Source: Ruania rhizosphaerae (GTDB lineage: Bacteria > Actinomycetota > Actinomycetes > Actinomycetales > Beutenbergiaceae). Taken from it: DNA of 64,000 nucleotides. Within the stretch, counting starts at the first letter, position 1. Each line of letters starts with the position of its first letter. The position numbers and the translations under genes were made by a program. The stretch is taken from positions 310,001 to 374,000 of the forward strand of contig NZ_VSMB01000001.1 in assembly GCF_009805705.1 (NCBI RefSeq), given 5' to 3'. The notes under the pieces are model-generated. The model made no database searches. It worked only from the letters and a program-made list of their open reading frames with translations, and was not told where the DNA came from. Positions 1 through 8,581 of the stretch are shown one piece after another.

Positions 1-94
1 GGTCCTTCGTGTTGCGAGCCGCGAAAACCCCGATGGCGATCATGCCTGCGAAGTAGAGCGCGAGTGCGATGTACAAATACGTCTGATCGGACAT
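1..94 (-). CDS. putP: Sodium/proline symporter, N-terminal fragment
   Basis: Only the first 31 codons lie in the window. The reading frame starts at an ATG at 94 and gives MSDQTYLYIALALYFAGMIA followed by IGVFAARNTKD, which is the first transmembrane helix and the start of the first loop of the sodium:solute symporter family (PutP type). A good ribosome binding site (AAAGGA) lies just upstream. It sits immediately downstream of putA on the same strand with a 27-bp gap, so the two are very probably one proline uptake and degradation operon. The protein would import proline with Na+ across the cytoplasmic membrane. The rest of the gene is outside the window, so the assignment rests on the short N-terminus and the context. 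Confidence 0.75.
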   Translation of the reverse strand, partial: MSDQTYLYIALALYFAGMIAIGVFAARNTKD

Positions 95-121
95 CGTCGT
101 CCTTTCTCGGTTGGTGTGAGA

Positions 122-3100
122 CTACGCGCTCCGCGCAGTCACCGCCGGGATGTCGTAACGGCGGATAGTGCCGAAGCGGTGAGCGGTGATGGAGACCGCC
201 TGCTCCTTCAGGAACGTCAGAAGCTCGATCCGACCCGCGGCGACCACCTCGTGGGTGTACAGCGCGACGGCTGGTGATCCCTGGGTGAGGGAGGCCAGCT
301 CGGCGGCGGACCCACCGATCAGGCGGATCCTCCCGCCCGTCTCGGCCAGGCGACGTGCCCGCGCGGCCCAGGCTGCGCCGTCGTCGACGTGCAGCTCGGC
401 GACCGTTGCCACATAGTCGGTGATCTGCCGTGGCAGATCGGCAACGACGCTCACAGTGACGGCAACACCGGCCCGTGCCCCGGCTGCCACCACGCGGATC
501 AGCTCCACGTACCGCTCACTCTCGAGCCGCACGGTCACCTCGTCCGGGTGGTACCGGAAGGCGTTGTGCTCGCTGTCGAGCCCGGTGGCATCGCGCACGA
601 TGCCGAACTCGCCGGCCCACGCTGCCTCATCGGTGGTGAGGGCGCCGGCAAGCCAGTCACGATCGGCGGCCGGAAGGTCCGCGGCGGCATCGAGGGCCCG
701 GCGACTGATGGCGTCAGACGCCCCGGAGACCGACACCGGCGCATCAGTCCAGGTGCCGAACCCGGTCAGATAGTTCGGTCCGCCGGCCTTCGTACCAGCA
801 CCCACCGAGGCCTTCTTCCAGCCGCCGAAGGGCTGGCGCTGGACGATGGCGCCGGTGATGCCGCGGTTGACGTAGAGGTTGCCGGCCTCGACGCGCGCCA
901 TCCAGGTCGCGATCTCCGCCTCGTCGAGGGAGTGCAGTCCGCTGGTGAGGCCGTACTCGATGCGGTTGACCAGTTCGATGGCCTCGGTGAGGGTGGCCGC
1001 CGTCATGATTCCGAGCACCGGACCGAAGTACTCGGTGAGGTGGAACTGCGAACCCGGCCGGACGCCGTCACGGATGCCTGGACGCCACAACGTGCCGGCC
1101 TCGTCGAGCTGCTGTGGCTCCACCAGCCAGCTCTGCCCCGGCTCGAGTGTGGTGAGCGCGCCCAGCAGCTTGCCCTCGGCCGGGCCGATGATCGGGCCGA
1201 TCTGCGTCTGCTCGTCCCAGGGCTGGCCCACCGGCATCGAGGTGACCGCGTCGACGAGCTGGCGGCGGAACCGCTCCGAGGTGGCCGCGGACCCCACGAG
1301 GATGACCAGTGAGGCGGCCGAGCACTTCTGGCCGGCGTGACCGAACGCGGAGGTGGCGACGTCGCGCGCTGCGAGGTCGAAGTCGGCACTCGGGGTGACG
1401 ATGAGAGCGTTCTTCCCGCTCGTCTCGGCCAGCAGCGGCAGGTCGGGGCGGATCTCGCGGAACCGTTCGGCGGTCTCATAGCCACCGGTGAGGATCACCC
1501 GATCGACCGCTTCGTGGCCGATCAGCTGGGACCCGAGCTCGCCCTCGGAGAGCTGGACGTGGCGCAACACCTCGCGCGGGACGCCCGCCTCCCACAGCGC
1601 CTCGACCATCACGGCACCGGAACGCTGTGCCTGCGGGGCCGGTTTGATGATGACGGCGGACCCTGCCGCGAGCGCCGCGAGCGTGGACCCGGCGGGAATG
1701 GCCACGGGGAAGTTCCATGGGGGCGTGACGACGGTCAGCCGGTCAGGGGTGAAGCTCGCCCCGTCCACGGTCTCCAGCTCGCGGCCACGCTCGGCGTAGT
1801 AGTGCGCGAAGTCGATGGCCTCACTCACCTCGGGGTCGCCCTGGGCGAGGACCTTGCCGCACTCGGAGCCCATCACTTCGAGCAGGTCGGCGCGGCGGGC
1901 CTGGAGCACGTCGCCGGCGCGGTGCAGGATCTCGGCGCGGCGGTCCGCCCCGAGTTCGCGCCAGGCCTCGCTGGCGGCGACGGCGCCGTCGATCACCTCC
2001 TGCAGCTGGGCGGGGGTGTCGATCACGGATGCCTCGACCGTGGCGAGACCGAGCGTGCTGCGCTGCATCTGGGCCCGGACGCGATCGCCCCAGGCACGGT
2101 TGGCCGCGATGGCCGGATCGGTGTCCGGGGTGTTCTGGAAGCCTTGCAGCCGTGCTGGTGGCGGCGGCTGGCTCCGGTCCTGGTTGCGGTGCGGCTCGGG
2201 GATTCCGGCGGGGATCGTGGCGATGGAGTCGAGGAAGCGCTGCTTCTCCCGCTCGAACAGGGCATCGGTGCCCAGATCGAAGACGGCGGACATGAAGTTC
2301 TCGTTCGATGCCCCCTCTTCGAGTCGGCGCACCAGGTAGGCGATGGCGACGTCGAACTCCCGCGGGTGCACCACCGGGGTGTACAGCAGCAGGGCACCGA
2401 CGTCTTCGCGCACCGCGGCCGCCTGGGCGGTGGCCATCCCGAGCAGCATCTCGAACTCGACACCGTCGGTGACGCCGCGGCGCTGGGCCAGCAACCAGCC
2501 GAGCGCGATGTCGAAGAGGTTGTGGCCCGCCAGGCCGATGCGGACGGCGCCGATGTGTTCAGGGCGCAGCGCGTACTCGAGGACGGCCTTGTAGGAGGAG
2601 TCCGACTCCTGCTTGCTGCCCCAGGTGGCCAGTGGCCAACCGTGGGTCTCGGCATCCACGCGCTCCATCGGCAGGTTCGCGCCCTTGACCACGCGGACCT
2701 TGATCGGCGCCCCGCCACGTGCCACACGTCGGGCAGCCCATTCCTGCAGCCGGATCATCACGCTCAGGGCATCGGGCAGGTAGGCCTGGAGCACGATGCC
2801 GGCTTCGAGGTCACGGAACTCGTCGCTGTCGAGCAGGGTGGTGAAGACCGCCTCGGTGAGGTCGAGATCCTTGTACTCCTCCATATCGAGGTTGATGAAC
2901 TTCCCGCCTGCTTCCTTCGCCTGCCGGAACAGGGGGCTGAGGGAGGTGACCGCGTGGTCGACGGCGTCATCGAAGGACCAGGGGCTGTGCGGGGCGACGG
3001 TCGAGGAGACCTTGATGGAGACGTAGTCGACATCGTCGCGGGCGAGCAGGCGGGCGGTGCCGGCCACCCGGCGGCTGGCTTCGTCGCTGCCGAGAATGGC

Positions 3101-3559
3101 CTCGCCGAGCAGGTTGATGTTGAGCCGGATGCCCTGGTCGACGTCGCGCAGCGTGTCGATGGCGGGCCCGAGCTTGCGGTCCGTGGCATCGACGATGAGG
3201 TGACGCACCATGCGGCGCAGCACGAACCTGGCTGCCGGCACCACGATCCCTGGGGCCACACGGCTGGCGACGCCGCCCGCCCGGATGGCAGTGCGCAGAT
3301 GCCAGGGCAGCAGGCGTGGAGTGAGCGGTACGAGCCCGCGCAGGGCCCGGGCGGCCACAGCAGTGTCTTCCGGCCGGATCACACTGTCGACGAACCCGAG
3401 GGTGAAGGCGAGCCCGTTCTCGTCCCGGAGGATGGCGGCGAGGCGCTGTGCGGCCGGATCGACCGGATGAGCCTTGCTGGCCTCCAGCCACCGCCGCACC
3501 TGGGCAATGGCGTCCTGCGCCAGTGCCTCATCGATCACCATCTCCGGCTCCGTCGTCAC
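122..3559 (-). CDS. putA: Bifunctional proline dehydrogenase / L-glutamate gamma-semialdehyde dehydrogenase
   Basis: Oxidises proline to glutamate in two steps: an FAD-dependent proline dehydrogenase barrel in the N-terminal part, with the conserved RVVKGANLPME and WGSKQESDSSYKAVL segments, and an NAD-dependent aldehyde dehydrogenase domain with catalytic Glu712 (LLAETSGKN) and catalytic nucleophile Cys746 (GHAGQKCSAAS). About 150 extra C-terminal residues follow, as in other actinobacterial PutA proteins. The start is taken as the GTG at 3559 because GAAGGAGGG stands 9 bases upstream; this gives 1145 aa. The frame stays open to 3658 without a better start. No ribbon-helix-helix DNA-binding domain is present at the N-terminus, so unlike the enterobacterial protein it does not regulate itself; the divergent LysR gene probably does. 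putP follows directly. Confidence 0.95.
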   Translation of the reverse strand: MTTEPEMVIDEALAQDAIAQVRRWLEASKAHPVDPAAQRLAAILRDENGLAFTLGFVDSVIRPEDTAVAARALRGLVPLTPRLLPWHLRTAIRAGGVASRVAPGIVVPAARFVLRRMVRHLIVDATDRKLGPAIDTLRDVDQGIRLNINLLGEAILGSDEASRRVAGTARLLARDDVDYVSIKVSSTVAPHSPWSFDDAVDHAVTSLSPLFRQAKEAGGKFINLDMEEYKDLDLTEAVFTTLLDSDEFRDLEAGIVLQAYLPDALSVMIRLQEWAARRVARGGAPIKVRVVKGANLPMERVDAETHGWPLATWGSKQESDSSYKAVLEYALRPEHIGAVRIGLAGHNLFDIALGWLLAQRRGVTDGVEFEMLLGMATAQAAAVREDVGALLLYTPVVHPREFDVAIAYLVRRLEEGASNENFMSAVFDLGTDALFEREKQRFLDSIATIPAGIPEPHRNQDRSQPPPPARLQGFQNTPDTDPAIAANRAWGDRVRAQMQRSTLGLATVEASVIDTPAQLQEVIDGAVAASEAWRELGADRRAEILHRAGDVLQARRADLLEVMGSECGKVLAQGDPEVSEAIDFAHYYAERGRELETVDGASFTPDRLTVVTPPWNFPVAIPAGSTLAALAAGSAVIIKPAPQAQRSGAVMVEALWEAGVPREVLRHVQLSEGELGSQLIGHEAVDRVILTGGYETAERFREIRPDLPLLAETSGKNALIVTPSADFDLAARDVATSAFGHAGQKCSAASLVILVGSAATSERFRRQLVDAVTSMPVGQPWDEQTQIGPIIGPAEGKLLGALTTLEPGQSWLVEPQQLDEAGTLWRPGIRDGVRPGSQFHLTEYFGPVLGIMTAATLTEAIELVNRIEYGLTSGLHSLDEAEIATWMARVEAGNLYVNRGITGAIVQRQPFGGWKKASVGAGTKAGGPNYLTGFGTWTDAPVSVSGASDAISRRALDAAADLPAADRDWLAGALTTDEAAWAGEFGIVRDATGLDSEHNAFRYHPDEVTVRLESERYVELIRVVAAGARAGVAVTVSVVADLPRQITDYVATVAELHVDDGAAWAARARRLAETGGRIRLIGGSAAELASLTQGSPAVALYTHEVVAAGRIELLTFLKEQAVSITAHRFGTIRRYDIPAVTARSA

Positions 3560-3719
3560 GCCCACCAGCCCTCCTTCGCCTGCAGATCTGTTCCGCTCCG
3601 TCTGGCCCGTGCTGAACTCCCGGTCTGTCCGAGCTCCCAGGCAGCCTCGCCTGGTCAACTGAGGACCACCCGGGCCACCTCGATGTCGCCCCAGTGTGGT
3701 GCCCGGCTACCTGTGATGA

Positions 3720-3732
3720 AAAGTGATACTTT
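3720..3732. promoter_or_regulatory. Candidate LysR operator between putA and its regulator
   Basis: Perfect 5-bp inverted repeat AAAGT-GAT-ACTTT in the divergent intergenic region, with the TGA...TCA flank extending the symmetry loosely. It lies 50 bp upstream of the LysR gene and 160 bp upstream of the putA start. LysR proteins bind short imperfect palindromes in such divergent regions; the role here is inferred from position only. Confidence 0.4.
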
Positions 3733-3781
3733 CAGAACAGATTTGTTCGACGCCATCGAAGGATCGAGAGAGCGGGACTAG

Positions 3782-4714
3782 ATGTGGGACTCCGATCGGC
3801 TCCGGCTGCTGCGTGAACTGCAGCTGCGCGGAACGGTCACCGCCGTGGCGCAGACCCTCAACTTCAGCGTCTCGACGGTCTCCCACCAGCTCGCACGGCT
3901 CGAGCGGGAAGTGGGCGAGAAGCTGCTGGAGCCCGACGGCCGCCGCGTGCGACTGACGGCGCAGGGCCGGGTGGTCGCTGAGCACGCAGCACAGATGATG
4001 GATGCGCAGGAGGCGACCCGGGGCGCACTGGAAGCACTCGAGCCGGGACCCGAGACGGTCCGGGTCGCTTCCCTGGAGACAGCAGCACGCGCGCTGCTGC
4101 CGCGGGCCCTGGACGCCCTGGCAATCTCCCGTCCAGAACTGCGGGTGGAAGTGGCCGTGGTGCCGCCGGAGGTGGGCCTGTTCGAGTTGGAGGCACGCCA
4201 CTTCGACCTCACGATCGCCGAGGAGTACCCCGGATCGACCCGCCAGCTGCGGCCGGGTCTGGACCGCATGACCCTGGGTCAGGACCCCGTGCGTCTGTGC
4301 GCGGCCGCGGCCACGACGGCGACCTGCCTGCAGGACATGGCCGACCAGCCCTGGGTGATGGAACCGCCGGGCGCGATCGTGCGCGACTGGGGCGTCCAGC
4401 AATGCCGAGCGGCCGGGATCGAGCCGGACGTGCGGTACGAGGCCACCGACCTGACCGTGCACATCCGGCTGATCGCCGCGGGCCACGCCGTCGGCATCCT
4501 TCCCGATCTGGTGTGGGCCGGTTACTCGGCCGAGCTGGCGCTGATCGACCTGCCTGGCAACCCTCACCGGGAACTGTTCACCTCCGCGCGCCCGAGCTCC
4601 CGCGCCCGGCCGGCCGTGCAGGCGGTGCACGACGCACTGGCGGCGGCACTGCACTCCCCGGTGGCCCATCCCGCCTCGATGCCCCGCCACGCGACAGGAG
4701 CAACCCCGGACTGA
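3782..4714 (+). CDS. LysR-family transcriptional regulator, probably of putA
   Basis: A 310-aa LysR-type regulator. Residues 1-60 form the winged HTH (RLRLLRELQLRGTVTAVAQ, SVSTVSHQLARLEREVGEKL), followed by a type 2 periplasmic-binding-like effector domain from about residue 90. The short N-terminus that begins almost directly with the HTH is typical of the actinobacterial group of these regulators. It is transcribed away from putA across a 222-bp gap, the usual arrangement for a regulator of the neighbouring catabolic operon, so proline or a proline intermediate is the likely effector. The ribosome binding site before the ATG is weak (AGAGAGCGGG), so expression may be low. Family assignment is firm; the target is inferred. 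Confidence 0.85.
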   Translation: MWDSDRLRLLRELQLRGTVTAVAQTLNFSVSTVSHQLARLEREVGEKLLEPDGRRVRLTAQGRVVAEHAAQMMDAQEATRGALEALEPGPETVRVASLETAARALLPRALDALAISRPELRVEVAVVPPEVGLFELEARHFDLTIAEEYPGSTRQLRPGLDRMTLGQDPVRLCAAAATTATCLQDMADQPWVMEPPGAIVRDWGVQQCRAAGIEPDVRYEATDLTVHIRLIAAGHAVGILPDLVWAGYSAELALIDLPGNPHRELFTSARPSSRARPAVQAVHDALAAALHSPVAHPASMPRHATGATPD

Positions 4715-4808
4715 CGCGCACAACCCCAGGTGACACACAGGACCATGAGGGCGAGAATGGAGCCACCGCCATCGGCGACGATGCCGCGCCATTCGTCGAA
4801 AGGCCCGC

Positions 4809-5270
4809 ATGAGCACGTCACCCGCACCCCGTCACATCGCCCTCGTCGCGCACGACAGTATGAAGGTCGACCTGCTGCGCTGGGCCGAGTACAACCGCGG
4901 CACCCTCGCCCAACACGTCCTCTACGCCACCGGCACCACCGGCACGATGCTCGAGTACGAGCTCGGCCTACCGGTGCACCGATTCCTCTCCGGACCCGTC
5001 GGCGGCGACCAGCAGATCGGCGCGAAGATCGCCGAGGGCCAGATCTCGATGCTCATCTTCTTCTGGGACCCGCTCGAGGCCCAGCCCCACGACCCCGACG
5101 TCAAGGCATTGCTACGGATCGGGGCGGTCTGGAACGTGCCCATGGCGTGCAATGTGGCGTCGGCAGATCTGATGATCTCCTCGCCGCTGATGAGCAGCGG
5201 CTACGAGCACCAGCGTCCGGACCTGTCACCGCGCCCCTGGGATGAGTCGTCCGGATCCCCGACGGCGTAG
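4809..5270 (+). CDS. mgsA: Methylglyoxal synthase
   Basis: Converts dihydroxyacetone phosphate to methylglyoxal and phosphate, a bypass that relieves sugar-phosphate stress. The 153-aa protein carries the full family signature: phosphate-binding His15, Lys19 and the TGTTG loop (41-45), catalytic Asp67 in SGPVGGDQQ, and His94 and Asp97 in the FFWDP...PHDPD segment, matching the Escherichia coli residues Asp71, His98 and Asp101. The start ATG follows GAAAGG. It stands alone, 94 bp downstream of the LysR gene, and is followed by a long perfect inverted repeat that can terminate it. No methylglyoxal-detoxifying glyoxalase I/II pair is adjacent. Confidence 0.95.
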   Translation: MSTSPAPRHIALVAHDSMKVDLLRWAEYNRGTLAQHVLYATGTTGTMLEYELGLPVHRFLSGPVGGDQQIGAKIAEGQISMLIFFWDPLEAQPHDPDVKALLRIGAVWNVPMACNVASADLMISSPLMSSGYEHQRPDLSPRPWDESSGSPTA

Positions 5271-5290
5271 CTCACCGACGACACCCGCAA

Positions 5291-5382
5291 CACCGACCAC
5301 AACCTCACCGGGGGTGAAGTTGACGTCGATTATGTGCCGATAACCGGCGTCAGGTTCACCCCCGGTGAGGTTGTGGTCGGTG
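5291..5382. repeat. 92-bp palindromic intergenic element, copy 1 (perfect 28-bp arms)
   Basis: The outer 28 bases (5291-5318, beginning CACCGACCACAACC) are the exact reverse complement of 5355-5382. The 36-base centre contains TGACG and CGTCA that can extend the pairing. It lies between mgsA (+) and the end of the permease gene (-), so it can act as a bidirectional terminator. A second, diverged element of exactly the same arm-to-arm distance (64 bp) lies at 10775-10866, which shows that this is a dispersed element and not a one-off terminator. Confidence 0.85.
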
Positions 5383-5421
5383 CAGAGGTCGACGAGAGGT
5401 ACGGGCGTGTCCGGGTCAGGG

Positions 5422-6318
5422 TCAGCCCTTCACTGCCCCCGCCGTCAGTCCCTGCACGATCCACTTACTGGCCAGGGCGAACATCACCATGGTCGGCAGG
5501 ATCGTGAGCACGGCTGCTGCCGACATCGAGCCCCAGTCGATGTTGAACGTCGAGATGAAGCCGTTCAGCGCGGCCGGGATCGTCCGGTTCGACTCCGCGT
5601 GCATCAACACCACGGAGAGGAACAGCTCGTTCCAGGAGTTGACGAAGTTGAAGATGAACGCCGCGATGATGCCCGGTGTCATCACCGGCACGATCACCCG
5701 GAACAGCGCCCCCAGCCGGGAGCAACCGTCGATCATCGCTGCTTCTTCCAGCGCATCCGGCACGTTCTGGAAGAAGCCGCGCAGCATGATCGTGGAGAAC
5801 GGGATGCTGATCGCCACATAGACGAGCACCAGGCCGAACTTCCGGTCCACCAGTCCGAGGTCGGACATCATCGAGTACAACGGCCCGAGCGCGATGAACG
5901 CAGGAATCATCTGCGTGAGCAGGAAGGCGACCAGCACCGCACCCCGGGAGCGGAAGTGGAACCGCGCCAGCACATAGGCACTCAGCAGCGCGATCAGCGT
6001 GGCGGTGGCCCCCGCCGTGGTGGCCACGATCGCCGAGTTCGCGAGGAACACCCCGAAGTTGCTCTGCTCGAACAGCCCCCGGTAGTTCTCGATCGAGAGT
6101 TCCCCCGGCCAGTACTCCAGCGGGAAGCGGCTGATGGTGCCCGGCGCCTTCAACGACGTGATCGCGATCCAGTACAGCGGGAACAGGGTGATCAGCAGCC
6201 ACGCGCCCAACCCGATCACCCGGAGCACACCGCCGATGGTGACCCGGCGCGGCGCTGCCCGGGCGACCACCGGCTCGGTGGACGTGGGCGCAGAGGTGAG
6301 GGTCGCCGTCGTACTCAT
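5422..6318 (-). CDS. Carbohydrate ABC transporter permease (MalG type)
   Basis: Second inner-membrane permease of a CUT1-type importer, 298 aa. Six transmembrane helices are visible, starting with LGAWLLITLFPLYWIAITSL, and the ATPase-coupling EAA loop reads EEAAMIDGCSRLGALFRVIVP. The C-terminal ending GLTAGAVKG is the usual MalG-family tail. The ATG at 6318 overlaps the stop of the upstream permease (ATGA), implying translational coupling. No ATP-binding subunit is encoded nearby; as in many actinobacteria a shared ATPase encoded elsewhere (MsiK type) probably powers it. Last gene of the operon 9876-5422. Confidence 0.93.
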   Translation of the reverse strand: MSTTATLTSAPTSTEPVVARAAPRRVTIGGVLRVIGLGAWLLITLFPLYWIAITSLKAPGTISRFPLEYWPGELSIENYRGLFEQSNFGVFLANSAIVATTAGATATLIALLSAYVLARFHFRSRGAVLVAFLLTQMIPAFIALGPLYSMMSDLGLVDRKFGLVLVYVAISIPFSTIMLRGFFQNVPDALEEAAMIDGCSRLGALFRVIVPVMTPGIIAAFIFNFVNSWNELFLSVVLMHAESNRTIPAALNGFISTFNIDWGSMSAAAVLTILPTMVMFALASKWIVQGLTAGAVKG

Positions 6319-7277
6319 GACTGGTCCGCCTTCCGGATCGCCATCAGGTAGAACGCGCAGAAGACCAGCAGGAAGCCCACCACGCACAGACCGAGGGCGC
6401 TGGCCAGGCCGTAGTTGCCCTGCTGGGTGAAGTTGATCATCCAGGTGGTGACGATGTGCGTCCGGTTCGCCGGCCCGCCCCCGGTCATGGCATAGATGAT
6501 GTCCGGGAAGTTGAAGATCCAGATGATCCGCAGCAGCACCGTGAGCAGCAGGGTCATCGAAATCGTCGGGATGATGATCGAGAAGAGCATCCGCACCTTC
6601 CCGGCGCCGTCGAGGCTGGCCGCCTCGATCATCTCCTCGGGCACGGACTGCAGCGCTGCGAGGATCATGATCGCGAAGAACGTCACCCCGTACCAGATAT
6701 TCGCCACGATCACGGCGACCATCGCCAGGGTGGGATCGGCGAGCCACGGGATCGGCGCATCGATCAGCCCGACCTTACCGAGCAGATCGTTGACCACACC
6801 GAACTCGGCGTTGAACATCCACCGGAACAGCATCCCGATGAGGAACCCGGAGACGGCCCAGGGGAAGAACACCAGCGCCTGGTAGACGCCGCGAAACCGG
6901 AACCGTTTGCGCAGGGCCAGCGCGAGCGCGAAGCCGATGAGTAGCTGCGGCACCAGCGAACCGACCACCCAGAGCACCGAGTTGCGCACGACGGTGGGGA
7001 AGACCGGATCGCTGAGAATGGTCGCGAAGTTGTCGAACCCGATGAAGGGTGTCGAGGTCAGGTCCCACAGGTTCCAGTCGCGGAAGGCCATGTTGGCCCC
7101 GCGCAACATCGGGTAGTACGTGAACCACCCCACGAACACGATCGCCGGCGCCAGGAATGCCAGGATCGTCAGGCCGTGACGGGCCCGGAACGCCGGTCGG
7201 CGGCGGCTGCCCGGCGCCCCGCCGCCGGCTGTAGCGGCGGCGGGGCGTTCGGTCGAGGCGGCGGTCACCTCAGTCAC
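6315..7277 (-). CDS. Sugar ABC transporter permease (MalF type)
   Basis: First membrane subunit of the importer, 320 aa, with about 30 polar, Ala/Gly/Arg-rich N-terminal residues before helix 1 (LTILAFLAPAIVFVGWFTYY). The coupling loop EMIEAASLDGAGKVRMLFSI matches the EAA motif. It overlaps both neighbours by four bases (stop-start ATGA on each side), so all subunits are made from one transcript. Together with the MalG-like permease and the lipoprotein it should form a high-affinity importer; the substrate is not identifiable from sequence. Confidence 0.93.
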   Translation of the reverse strand: MTEVTAASTERPAAATAGGGAPGSRRRPAFRARHGLTILAFLAPAIVFVGWFTYYPMLRGANMAFRDWNLWDLTSTPFIGFDNFATILSDPVFPTVVRNSVLWVVGSLVPQLLIGFALALALRKRFRFRGVYQALVFFPWAVSGFLIGMLFRWMFNAEFGVVNDLLGKVGLIDAPIPWLADPTLAMVAVIVANIWYGVTFFAIMILAALQSVPEEMIEAASLDGAGKVRMLFSIIIPTISMTLLLTVLLRIIWIFNFPDIIYAMTGGGPANRTHIVTTWMINFTQQGNYGLASALGLCVVGFLLVFCAFYLMAIRKADQS

Positions 7278-8581
7278 TCCGCGGCGTACTTCTCGGTCCA
7301 GAACTCATCCCACGAGGTGAGCAGTTCCTCGTGCGTCATCTCGCCGAGGAGCACGCTCTGGATCTCCTGGTCGGACTTCTGGATCCACTCGGTCCACCAG
7401 CTCACGTCCCGCGGCTGGGTGACGTTGACATAGGTGTCCGGGTTCTCGGTCATGGTCACGTAGCTGGTCCACGGACCCTCGGAGTAGAACGGGTCGTCCG
7501 AGGCCGAGGCGATCGGCGGCACGAGGCTGTTCGCCTGGGCGAACTCCGTTCCCGGCCCTTCGGAGGCGAGGAACTGCACCAGCGCGACCGCCTCCTCCTG
7601 GTGCTCGCTGAACTCCGTCACGCCCCAGCCGGCCACTGCCAACGGCTGTGCGGCACGGCCCGTGGGTCCCACCAGCAGCGGTGCGGTGCCCCACTGGTCC
7701 TCGGAGAGCGTGTCCGACCCCTGGATGGTGGCGATCACCTCAGGGTCCTGCAGCAGGAACGCGGTGGAGCCGTTGTTGAAGCCCTCGACCATCTCCGGGT
7801 AGCCCCAGGAGACGGCGGAGGGTGGGGACGCCTCCTCGAAGAGCGCGAAGTACGTCTCCAGCGCATCCTGTGCTTCAGGGGCGGCGAAGATCGTCGACCC
7901 GTCCTCCATCAGGAAGGCGTTCTCGGTGTCGAGGCCGTCGATCACATAGGCCTCGATGGCGGCGACCACGTTGCTGTTCGCGTTCTGCCCGCCACGGAAG
8001 GCGTAGCCATAGGTGTTGCTGGAGGGATCCTGGATCGCGCTCGCCTGCTCCAGCAGGTCCTCCCAGCTGGACGGTGGACCGTCGAAGCCGGCCTCGTCCA
8101 CCAGATCGGTCCGGTAGAAGAGGGACAGCCCGTAGAAGCCGTACGGGAGGAAGTAGCTCTCGCCGTCACCCTCAGCGACCGCGCGGGCGTTGTCGGTGAG
8201 GGCGTCCCACCCGTCCCAGGACTCCAGGTCGCCGCTCATGTCGTAGAGCCAGCCGTTGTTGGCGAACGGACCCACGGTGATGTCGCGGACTTCCAGCACG
8301 TCCACACCTGAGCCGGACTGCAGCATCTGCTGGATGGTCTGGTCCGCCTGCTCGGTCGGGGGCGAGACGAGCTCGACCTCAACCCCGGGGTTCTCTGCCT
8401 CGAAGTCGTCGAGGAGGCCACGGATCAGCGTGGTGCGATCCGGGTTTGTCAGGGACTCCACCATCTGGAGGGTCACCGTGCCGTCGGAGTCACCGGTATC
8501 GCCGGAGTCGCCCGAGCACGCCGCCAGGGCGATCATCGAAAGGCCAGCCGTCGCGGCGACGGCGGAACGTAGGTGTCTCAT
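7274..8581 (-). CDS. ABC transporter extracellular solute-binding lipoprotein
   Basis: A 435-aa family 1 solute-binding protein. The N-terminus MRHLRSAVAATAGLSMIALAAC is a lipoprotein signal with lipobox LAAC, followed by a Gly/Ser/Asp-rich linker, so it is anchored outside the cell by lipidated Cys22. The body shows the bilobal binding-protein fold pattern (LPYGFYGLSLFYRTDLVDEAG is typical of CUT1 binding proteins). Aromatic residues are plentiful, in keeping with a carbohydrate-like ligand. Its ATG overlaps the stop of the PLP enzyme gene upstream (ATGA), an unusual coupling of an enzyme to the binding protein that suggests the enzyme acts on the imported compound. Confidence 0.92.
   Translation of the reverse strand: MRHLRSAVAATAGLSMIALAACSGDSGDTGDSDGTVTLQMVESLTNPDRTTLIRGLLDDFEAENPGVEVELVSPPTEQADQTIQQMLQSGSGVDVLEVRDITVGPFANNGWLYDMSGDLESWDGWDALTDNARAVAEGDGESYFLPYGFYGLSLFYRTDLVDEAGFDGPPSSWEDLLEQASAIQDPSSNTYGYAFRGGQNANSNVVAAIEAYVIDGLDTENAFLMEDGSTIFAAPEAQDALETYFALFEEASPPSAVSWGYPEMVEGFNNGSTAFLLQDPEVIATIQGSDTLSEDQWGTAPLLVGPTGRAAQPLAVAGWGVTEFSEHQEEAVALVQFLASEGPGTEFAQANSLVPPIASASDDPFYSEGPWTSYVTMTENPDTYVNVTQPRDVSWWTEWIQKSDQEIQSVLLGEMTHEELLTSWDEFWTEKYAAE

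Noticed and set aside
1337-3781. 814-codon open frame on the plus strand opposite putA
   Set aside because: The complementary frame encodes the clearly conserved PutA with catalytic residues; the opposite frame has the Gly/Ala/Arg composition of a high-GC antisense shadow and no recognisable domain.
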